The notes under the pieces are model-generated. The model worked only from the letters and a program-made list of their open reading frames with translations. It had not been told where the DNA came from and made no database searches. DNA of 9,480 bases from Candidatus Zixiibacteriota bacterium (GTDB lineage: Bacteria; Zixibacteria; MSB-5A5; WJJR01): positions 1 to 9,480 of the forward strand of contig JAGVEK010000439.1 in assembly GCA_020058315.1 (NCBI GenBank), written 5' to 3'. The position numbers and the translations under genes are program-made. Positions 1 to 5,695 of the stretch are shown piece by piece (the first letter of the stretch is position 1; each line of letters starts with the position of its first letter).

Positions 1-45
1 AACGGGTCGCGGTGGACCACGTAAAGCCAAAAAGGACAATGTGTT

Positions 46-756
46 ATGAATCAAGAGGACAAGGGAAGCCGGTGCGTGCTATCTTCAAGCCTAATGAAGA
101 GACTGACTTCTGATCGAATCCGGCTGCGTTTTCGTGCTGCTATCTCACTTCCAAGCTTGCGATCCAACCGGCATGTGCTTCAGGCCCCCTTGCTGGCATT
201 CCTCCCGTTCGTGGTGCTCGTGTTGGCGGCGAGAGGCGCTCCAGCAGATCCTGCCCCAAGATTGACCGCAGCTCCCAGTGTGCAGGCAGACAGTGGGGCA
301 ACGACCGACTGGAGTTCGATCTACGCGAGCATTCAAGCGGGTTTTGTGAAGTTGGAACCGATCTTGCGCAAGGGGTGTTTCGACTGCCACAGTGACCAAA
401 CGCACTACCCGTGGTACCACGCTATCCTGGGCGTCAAGCAATTGATAGACAAAGACATCCGCGTGGCGCGCAAGCGGCTGGACATGTCGAAGGGTGTCCC
501 CTTCAGCATCAAAGGGCGTCCGGCCGACGATCTGGCGAGAATCCGGGGCGAACTGGTGGACCACGACATGCCGCCTTGGGATTACCGTCTGATTCATTGG
601 AACGCCAACCCGACGGATGCGGAGCGCGATTCGGTGATTTCCTGGATCGACGAGAGCCTGCGACTGTTGTCGGCCCATGGACAGTATCCATTTGGCCTGC
701 CCGGTGATGCGCCGAAGAGTGCGCAAGGAGAGCAAGAATCAGATTCGGGTGAATGA
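46..756 (+). CDS. Haem-binding domain protein (CxxCH), exported or membrane-anchored
   Basis: 236 aa. Seen: a hydrophobic segment at about residues 47-62 follows a basic N-terminal stretch, and an Ala/Pro-rich linker comes next, so the rest is probably outside the cytoplasm. CFDCH at 111-115 is a c-type haem attachment motif, followed by YPWY (121-124). Further on, DMPPWDY (174-180) offers Met175 as a possible distal haem ligand, and His184, Glu193 and Trp200 follow in the usual spacing. This arrangement matches the small Haem_bd family (CxxCH, then YPWY, then MPP...Y...H...E...W). Its members are thought to be periplasmic electron carriers or redox sensors, but the exact role is unknown. The start at 46 is preferred because AAGGA at 32-36 lies 9 nt upstream. 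It gives an unusually long N-terminal extension, and an alternative ATG at 94 (residue 17) has no visible ribosome binding site. It is convergent with the glycogen genes and shows no functional link to them. Confidence 0.85.
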   Translation: MNQEDKGSRCVLSSSLMKRLTSDRIRLRFRAAISLPSLRSNRHVLQAPLLAFLPFVVLVLAARGAPADPAPRLTAAPSVQADSGATTDWSSIYASIQAGFVKLEPILRKGCFDCHSDQTHYPWYHAILGVKQLIDKDIRVARKRLDMSKGVPFSIKGRPADDLARIRGELVDHDMPPWDYRLIHWNANPTDAERDSVISWIDESLRLLSAHGQYPFGLPGDAPKSAQGEQESDSGE

Positions 757-800
757 TGCAGGATGAAGGTCGTCCCGACATCAGGTGCATCGCGCCGGCT

Positions 801-823
801 GTTCAGACCCGCCGGGTCTGGAC
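801..823. terminator. Strong hairpin between convergent genes, probable bidirectional terminator
   Basis: CAGACCC (804-810) and GGGTCTG (814-820) form a perfect 7-bp stem around a GCC loop. The stem extends to 801-823 through one T-G wobble and two more pairs, giving about 10 bp. It sits in the 81-bp gap between the stop codons of the haem protein gene (+) and the GH57 gene (-), where both transcripts need to end. No T-run follows on either strand, so it is not a classical intrinsic terminator. It may instead stabilise 3' ends or act with Rho. Confidence 0.5.
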
Positions 824-837
824 CGGAAGATCTGTGC

Positions 838-3264
838 TCAATCGACGCTTACTCCCAGTGCCTTGCCGCACGTCAGGAATAGTCCGGCCCACTTTCGGGC
901 ATCCGCATCCCCCGCATCGCTCCTCTGCCTGATGTCGGGATAAGCCCACTGACGCAATTCCCAGAATGTGTTTTGCACCTTCTGCAGATCGAGGTTGATC
1001 TGCAAAGAGCGAGCCAGTGCCGCTGCACGTGCCAGTTTCTCCAGGGTGGGTAAATCCGGAGGATTCTCGAAGAGCTCCTCCATCATTCGTTCGAGTACTC
1101 TCTTGAACGCGAATGCAAGTCCTGGTGCATCAAATGCGATCCCGGCAGCACGCGCCTCGCTCAGTTTCTGATCGATGAGATTGAGATCGACGTTCACCGA
1201 TTCGAGGGCGCGCCGAATATCAGTGTTCAAGACGAACTCTGCCGCGGTATGGAATGCCTTGGGGAGAGGAATTCCCATTTCACGCACAAGTTGCATCAGC
1301 GGAGCGTGATCCCGGTAGAGTTCCCGGTAGACTGTTTCGGCTTCAGCCAGCGTGTTCTCCAGAATGATGCCGAGGATTCGCCTCTGTTCGTCGCGGAAGA
1401 GTGATCTGAGGGAGTAAACCGACTGACCAAAATGGCGGTCGAGCAAACGCAACAACTGGGGGAAATCCCCCGTGCCGAACGCTTCGCGCATCTCCTGGGC
1501 GATCCTCTCAAAGGACTCTGCTTCCGGGTTTGTCATGACCCCGCCGGCGATATTGTGGCCCCCGAAGTGAATCACGTTGAATCCGAGGACGGCTGAATCA
1601 CGTGTCAAGCTGCAGGTCACGCGCACCCGGCCCATGGCCATGCGGGTGCGACCGGCCTGACGCTCGATTGAATCCAGCCGTTCAAGCGAATAGCATCCGA
1701 TTCGCTCCAGATGCTTTCCGTTCTCGAACAGGGAACTCACGGCATAATGGGCACCGACCTTTTCCAGATTCACCATAGCGGGGCGCACAGAGCGTTCCCA
1801 TATGTGGCGTCCGTCGCGGTATACCGTGACATTGCTCCTGGCGTTCTCCAGCATCGCGAGGAATTGGGGTTCCAGTTTTTCGCCGGACAGATGTTCGGCG
1901 ATCTGAATGGCCCGTCCGGCGTACTGGAGAATTTGCACGGTCTCAATTCCGGATATGTCATCAAAGAACCAGCCGCAGCTTGTGTACATCAGCATCGCGT
2001 TGCGCTGCACTTCGAGCAGCTTCAATGCGGTGGTCATTTCGACCGGGTTCAAGGCACGAGTGGCATGCCTGGCAAAGAACCGTTCGATACTGTCATTCGA
2101 ACGATCAAGCACGACGTCGATATAGTCGTTTCGTGCCAGCCATGGACTGCGCAGCAAGTCTTGAGCTCCGCTCTCATAAAGCGGCGCGATCGTATCGCGC
2201 AGCCAGTCCAGGGACTGTCGCAAGGGTCCTCGCCAGGACTGGTTCCACCTGGCGTGAGCGCCGCTATTGCAGCCGCAGTTGCCGCGCCAGCGTTCCACTC
2301 CATGGGCGCAGCTCCATGAGGTGTTTTCCGCGATTTCCACTTCGAACGCCGGTGGATGCCTCTCAAGAAACTCGCCGTAGTTTGTGATCTGCGCGAGCTG
2401 GCTGGTTTCGATGTGCTGGAGGGCAAAGGCAAGCGCCATGTCGCCGAAGCGGTGATGATGGCCGTAGGTCTCTCCGTCCGTGGCGATGTGCGCGATCCGC
2501 GGACCGGAGCGTTCGGGTGACAAGCCGCTAACGATCCGGCCCGCGAAAAACACTCCGTTGTCGAGCAGATGTTCGAACGCAACTGCACGTGAAGTCGGGC
2601 CATCGTAGAAAAAGATCGCCATTTCTCTTTGGGACGGAAGACGCAGCGTGTATGCGATGGTCGGATCGATGCTGCTTCCGCTCACGTCACGCCAGTTCCG
2701 CTCGCCGATTTTTCGCACCCGCCGTGCCTGATGGGGCGCGAGAATGGTGAATCGGATTCCGTGCTCGGAGGCGATTTCAAGGGACTCGATGTCGACGGCG
2801 GTTTCGGGCAGCCAGATTCCCTCCGGGCGGCGGCGGAAGCGATGTTCGAAATCACTGATTCCCCAGGCAATCTGCGTGATCTTGTCGCGCCGATTCGCCA
2901 GCGGGAGGATCGTGTGGTTGTAGGCTTGGGCGATGGCCGAGCCGTGGCCGGAGAATGTCTTCAGGCTCTCAAAGTCGGCTTCGAGAATGGCCTGGTAGGT
3001 TTCGGGCGCTTTCTCCTCCATCCAACTGAGAAGTGTCGGCCCGAAATCGAAGCTGATTTTCTCATAATTGCTGACAATGCGGACGATCTGCCCGGCCTGA
3101 TCGAGAATGCGCGACGCGGCATTGGGGCTGTAGCATTCGCTATCGATCCGTTCGTTCCAGTCGTGGTACGGATAGGCTGAATCCTGAAGTTCAATTGCTT
3201 CAAGCCAGGGATTCTCACGCGGCGGCTGGTAGAAGTGGCCGTGAATGCAGATGTAGCGGTCCAT
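838..3264 (-). CDS. Glycoside hydrolase family 57 protein with DUF3536-type C-terminal region
   Basis: 808 aa, cytoplasmic (no signal peptide). Probably hydrolyses or rearranges alpha-glucan; homologues are usually labelled alpha-amylase/alpha-mannosidase, but the substrate is not established. Seen: GH57 motif 1 as HGHFYQP (8-14), then WLPE (151-154) with the expected nucleophile Glu154, and HIATDGETYGHH (259-270) with the expected acid/base Asp263. A Cys/His-rich stretch follows, with Cys319, His321, Cys330 and Cys332, and WNQSWR at 340-345. The remaining 450 or so residues are largely helical in character and correspond to the DUF3536 type of GH57 protein. This differs from the shorter GH57 branching enzymes that carry DUF1957. 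It is the second gene of the operon, 78 bp after glgB. AAAGGTG on the minus strand, 8 nt before the ATG, supports this start. The catalytic residues look intact. Family assignment is firm; activity is inferred from the glgB neighbour. Confidence 0.9.
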   Translation of the reverse strand: MDRYICIHGHFYQPPRENPWLEAIELQDSAYPYHDWNERIDSECYSPNAASRILDQAGQIVRIVSNYEKISFDFGPTLLSWMEEKAPETYQAILEADFESLKTFSGHGSAIAQAYNHTILPLANRRDKITQIAWGISDFEHRFRRRPEGIWLPETAVDIESLEIASEHGIRFTILAPHQARRVRKIGERNWRDVSGSSIDPTIAYTLRLPSQREMAIFFYDGPTSRAVAFEHLLDNGVFFAGRIVSGLSPERSGPRIAHIATDGETYGHHHRFGDMALAFALQHIETSQLAQITNYGEFLERHPPAFEVEIAENTSWSCAHGVERWRGNCGCNSGAHARWNQSWRGPLRQSLDWLRDTIAPLYESGAQDLLRSPWLARNDYIDVVLDRSNDSIERFFARHATRALNPVEMTTALKLLEVQRNAMLMYTSCGWFFDDISGIETVQILQYAGRAIQIAEHLSGEKLEPQFLAMLENARSNVTVYRDGRHIWERSVRPAMVNLEKVGAHYAVSSLFENGKHLERIGCYSLERLDSIERQAGRTRMAMGRVRVTCSLTRDSAVLGFNVIHFGGHNIAGGVMTNPEAESFERIAQEMREAFGTGDFPQLLRLLDRHFGQSVYSLRSLFRDEQRRILGIILENTLAEAETVYRELYRDHAPLMQLVREMGIPLPKAFHTAAEFVLNTDIRRALESVNVDLNLIDQKLSEARAAGIAFDAPGLAFAFKRVLERMMEELFENPPDLPTLEKLARAAALARSLQINLDLQKVQNTFWELRQWAYPDIRQRSDAGDADARKWAGLFLTCGKALGVSVD

Positions 3265-3272
3265 CGCGATGA

Positions 3273-3279
3273 CACCTTT
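3273..3279 (-). promoter_or_regulatory. Ribosome binding site of the GH57 gene
   Basis: The minus strand reads AAAGGTG here, 8 nt before the ATG at 3264. This is the clearest Shine-Dalgarno sequence in the glycogen operon. It fixes the start of the GH57 protein at MDRYICIHGH, directly before the family's HGHFYQP motif. Confidence 0.7.
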
Positions 3280-3335
3280 GAAGATGTTCTAATGATCCCT
3301 GCACGAGTCGCGGCCGCGCGCGGAGCCATCCCACG

Positions 3336-3353
3336 CCGCCGGTTATTCGGCGG
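3336..3353 (-). other. Hairpin across the glgB stop codon
   Basis: CCGCCG (3336-3341) and CGGCGG (3348-3353) can pair around a 6-nt loop that contains the TAA stop of glgB. No T-run follows in the direction of transcription. It may be a weak attenuator or an RNA processing/stability element between glgB and the GH57 gene, or simply chance pairing in GC-rich DNA. Confidence 0.3.
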
Positions 3354-5313
3354 GGCTCCGGAGCCAGACGACGGCGAGCGGGGGCAGAGTTAGTTCGATT
3401 GAATATGGGCGGCCGTGCCAGGGGACTGGCTGTGCTTCGGCCCCTCCCCCGTTTCCCATGCCGCTGCCTCCGTATTCGGCTGCGTCGCTGTTGAGGATTT
3501 CCCGCCAGTACCCTTCGCGAGGGACTCCCACCCGGAATCCTGTCCGAGGCACGGGAGTGAAATTGGCGGCCACGAGGACCAATCCATCGGTCGATCTGCC
3601 TTTCCGCAGCAATGCCAACGTGCTCTGCTGGGAATCGCTGCAATCGATCCATTCGAATCCGCCCGGATCGGTATCCAGCTCGTGAAGCGCAGGCTCGCCA
3701 CGATAGGTGTGGTTCAAATCCGTGACCCATTTCTGCAACCCGGCGTGAGGAGCGTGTTGCAGCAGGTGCCAGTCGAGGGAGACCTCATGATACCACTCCT
3801 GCCACTGGCCAAATTCGCAACCCATGAAAAGCAGTTTCTTGCCGGACTGCGCATACATGTATCCGTAAAGCAGGCGCAGATTGGCGAATTTCTGCCAGTC
3901 ATCGCCCGGCATTCTCCCGAGCAGCGAGCCCTTGCCGTGAACGACTTCATCGTGCGAAAGCGGCAGCGCGAAATTCTCGTAGAAGGCGTAGAGCATCCGA
4001 AAGGTGAGTTCGTTGTGATGGTATTTCCGGTGCACCGCGTCCTTCGCAATGTAAACCAGCGTGTCATGCATCCATCCCATGTCCCATTTCAATCCAAACC
4101 CCAGGCCGCCGACATAAGTGGGACGTGACACCATCGGCCAGTCGGTGGACTCCTCCGCAATCGTCTGGACATCGGGATGACGGCGGTAGATCTCCTCGTT
4201 GAACTCACGCAGAAACGTGATCGCCTCCAGGTTCTCACGCCCGCCGTACTTGTTGGGGATCCATTCGCCGGGCTGGCGTGAGTAGTCCAAATAGAGCATG
4301 GATGCGACAGCATCGACGCGCAGCCCGTCGGCGTGGTACAATTCCAGCCAGAACAAGGCACTGGACAGGAGGAACGAACGCACTTCGTTGCGTCCGTAAT
4401 TGAAGATCGAACTGTCCCAGTCGGGATGTAAACCCATTCTGTCGTCGGCGTGCTCGAACAGGTGGGTTCCGTCGAAGTACCCGAGCGCATGCTGGTCCTT
4501 GGGAAAATGCGACGGCACCCAGTCGAGGATGACGCCAATGCCCTGCTGGTGCAGATAATCAACCAGGAACATGAAGTCTTGTGGCGTGCCGTAGCGGCTG
4601 GTCGGAGCGAAGTACCCTGTGGTCTGGTATCCCCATGAACCGTAGAAGGGATGTTCCATGACCGGCAGGAATTCCACGTGGGTAAATCCGAGATTCTTGA
4701 TATGGGTGGCAAGCTTGGGGGCCAGTTCGCGATAGGTGAGCCACCGGTTACCCTGGTCCGGCACCCGCATCCACGATCCCAAATGCATCTCGTAAATGGC
4801 GATTGGCGCGTCCAGCGCGTTGCGGCTGCGGCGTGACGCCATCCACTCCGCATCGCCCCAAGTGTATTCGAGATCCCAGACAACCGACGCCGTCTTCGGC
4901 GGGTTCTCGTAGAAGAACGCCACCGGATCGGCCTTCTCCACCCGGTATCCGTTGTACCGCGAGACAACGTGATATTTGTAGTTCGAACCATGACCCATCC
5001 CCGGAATGAAGCCCTCCCAGATTCCCGAGCTTTCGCGGGGATGGAGGGGATGGCTGGTGCGGTTCCAGCCATTGAAGTCTCCCATGACACACACACGCTC
5101 GGCGTCCGGTGCCCAGACTGCGAAACGGGTTCCCTTCACGCCCTCGACCGTCTCCAGGTGGGCGCCAAGCTTGTCGAAGAGATGGTAGTGAGTTCCTTCA
5201 TTGAATAGATAGACATCGTCTTTAGTCATACCCGTCATTTTGTGGTGAACCTCTGCCGCCTCAGATGGGTTCGGCCCGGTTTGTATCTCTGGCAATTCAG
5301 TCTTCACCGTCAT
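3343..5313 (-). CDS. glgB: 1,4-alpha-glucan branching enzyme GlgB
   Basis: 656 aa, cytoplasmic. Cleaves an alpha-1,4 glucan chain and reattaches it by an alpha-1,6 bond to make glycogen branch points. Seen: an N-terminal CBM48 beta-sandwich at about 40-135 ([22 protein letters not shown]), then a GH13 barrel. Region I is DWVPSHF (264-270). Region II is GLRVDAV, with nucleophile Asp334. Region III is TIAEEST, with acid/base Glu387. Region IV is LSHDEVVH, with Asp455. A C-terminal all-beta domain starts at about 550. The length fits the shorter GlgB type that lacks the extra N-terminal N1 domain. First gene of a two-gene minus-strand operon with the GH57 gene. The start is uncertain: AGAGAAG lies only 4 nt before this ATG, while AGAGG lies about 11 nt before an alternative ATG at 5238 (residue 26). 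The first 25 residues look poorly conserved. No glgC, glgA or glgP is in view. Confidence 0.97.
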   Translation of the reverse strand: MTVKTELPEIQTGPNPSEAAEVHHKMTGMTKDDVYLFNEGTHYHLFDKLGAHLETVEGVKGTRFAVWAPDAERVCVMGDFNGWNRTSHPLHPRESSGIWEGFIPGMGHGSNYKYHVVSRYNGYRVEKADPVAFFYENPPKTASVVWDLEYTWGDAEWMASRRSRNALDAPIAIYEMHLGSWMRVPDQGNRWLTYRELAPKLATHIKNLGFTHVEFLPVMEHPFYGSWGYQTTGYFAPTSRYGTPQDFMFLVDYLHQQGIGVILDWVPSHFPKDQHALGYFDGTHLFEHADDRMGLHPDWDSSIFNYGRNEVRSFLLSSALFWLELYHADGLRVDAVASMLYLDYSRQPGEWIPNKYGGRENLEAITFLREFNEEIYRRHPDVQTIAEESTDWPMVSRPTYVGGLGFGLKWDMGWMHDTLVYIAKDAVHRKYHHNELTFRMLYAFYENFALPLSHDEVVHGKGSLLGRMPGDDWQKFANLRLLYGYMYAQSGKKLLFMGCEFGQWQEWYHEVSLDWHLLQHAPHAGLQKWVTDLNHTYRGEPALHELDTDPGGFEWIDCSDSQQSTLALLRKGRSTDGLVLVAANFTPVPRTGFRVGVPREGYWREILNSDAAEYGGSGMGNGGGAEAQPVPWHGRPYSIELTLPPLAVVWLRSPAE

Positions 5314-5347
5314 GATTCTTCTCTGGATCCTCGCTGCCTGGCACGGT

Positions 5348-5366
5348 TCTCGCGCGCGCCGCGAGA
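5348..5366 (-). other. Hairpin in the probable glgB leader
   Basis: TCTCGCG (5348-5354) and CGCGAGA (5360-5366) form a perfect 7-bp stem with a 5-nt CGCGC loop, 35 nt upstream of the glgB start. In a glgB transcript begun upstream it would fold in the 5' leader. No T-run follows on the minus strand, so it is not a terminator there. It may affect mRNA stability or translation, but alternating CG sequence also pairs easily by chance. Confidence 0.35.
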
Positions 5367-5573
5367 GATTGTTCTGCCGTTTTTCACTCCCACGTGACCA
5401 AAAGCGGCCACTGGGTTAGTATCGGCAGATGGGACAGCCCCTTTTGGTCCGGTCCGGTCGCCGAGCGAAAGCCGGGATCGTAAGTCCGTTTGCTGCGGGA
5501 CGCCACATTTGGTCTCCCCCTGCTGTCCAATCCGGCCGCCAGCCCGGCAGGCTGGGCTCCTGCGTCCGGACAA

Positions 5574-5616
5574 GGACTGCAATCAGGGCCAAACACAGCC
5601 CGGACTCAAGGCCAAA
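5574..5616. repeat. Imperfect direct repeat GGACT...GGCCAAA, two copies
   Basis: Copy A has GGACT at 5574-5578 and GGCCAAA at 5587-5593. Copy B has GGACT at 5602-5606 and GGCCAAA at 5610-5616. The GGCCAAA cores are 23 bp apart, about two helical turns, and lie just upstream of the proposed kinase promoter, which is where paired activator sites would sit. The spacing within the copies differs (8 against 3 nt), so this may be coincidental. Confidence 0.25.
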
Positions 5617-5620
5617 TGCG

Positions 5621-5642
5621 TAAAACCCGCCTTGTAGGCGGG
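5621..5642 (-). terminator. Intrinsic-terminator-like hairpin reading toward glgB
   Basis: On the minus strand the stem CCCGCCT/AGGCGGG (7 perfect base pairs, 3-nt loop ACA) is followed directly by TTTTA. On the plus strand the same hairpin has no T-run, so its polarity is toward glgB. It lies about 310 nt upstream of glgB and just upstream of the kinase start. It could stop antisense transcription out of the kinase gene, act as a leader attenuator if glgB transcription starts further right, or be a relic of an earlier gene order. It overlaps the proposed -35 box of the kinase promoter. Confidence 0.45.
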
Positions 5643-5660
5643 GCAGGTCATTGCTATCTT
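5632..5660 (+). promoter_or_regulatory. Possible sigma70-type promoter for the kinase operon
   Basis: TTGTAG (5632-5637) and TATCTT (5655-5660) are separated by 17 bp, and each matches 4 of 6 consensus positions. Transcription would start near 5667, leaving a leader of about 29 nt before the ATG at 5696. This agrees with the choice of that ATG over the TTG at 5651. The match is moderate and bases alone cannot prove it. Confidence 0.35.
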
Positions 5661-5681
5661 TTGATTCGGAGCAGTATTGGC

Positions 5682-5688
5682 GAGGGTG
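5682..5688 (+). promoter_or_regulatory. Ribosome binding site of kinase 1
   Basis: GAGGGTG ends 7 nt before the ATG at 5696 and decides that start. The longer frame beginning with TTG at 5651 would add 15 residues (ending in RGCGC) that have no counterpart in kinase 2, which begins with the same IGQTISHY sequence directly after its start codon. Confidence 0.6.
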
Positions 5689-5695
5689 TGGTTGC

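Larger units (their letters stand above)
5314..5695. other. Divergent intergenic region between glgB and the kinases, rich in inverted repeats
   Basis: 382 bp without a convincing gene. Short open frames exist on both strands, but none has a recognisable domain or a good ribosome binding site. Visible content: a 7-bp hairpin at 5348-5366 that would lie in the glgB leader; a set of nested inverted repeats at about 5506-5618; imperfect direct repeats with GGCCAAA at 5587-5593 and 5610-5616; a hairpin with T-run toward glgB at 5622-5642; and a plausible promoter toward the kinases at 5632-5660. It must hold the promoters of both divergent units. I could not find a convincing -35/-10 pair for glgB. 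Confidence 0.6.

Noticed and set aside
1711..3180. Plus-strand open frames of up to about 200 codons antisense to the GH57 gene
   Set aside because: Antisense shadows of a well supported gene, without motifs of their own.
3307..3324. GC-only palindromic stretch in the glgB-GH57 spacer
   Set aside because: Alternating G/C sequence forms many short self-complementary matches by chance, and no stable stem-loop with a clear loop stood out.
3415..4128. 237-codon plus-strand open frame antisense to glgB
   Set aside because: It is a mirror of the glgB coding frame, with no recognisable domain and no good ribosome binding site.
4089..5096. 335-codon open frame on the minus strand inside glgB
   Set aside because: It lies in another frame of glgB, is rich in Arg, Ser, Thr and Trp as expected for a frame-shifted GC-rich gene, and shows no domain. 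The GlgB frame has all the catalytic motifs.
5651..5695. TTG at 5651 as the start of kinase 1
   Set aside because: It lies upstream of the likely transcription start and within the proposed promoter. The added residues have no match in kinase 2, and the ATG at 5696 has a good ribosome binding site.
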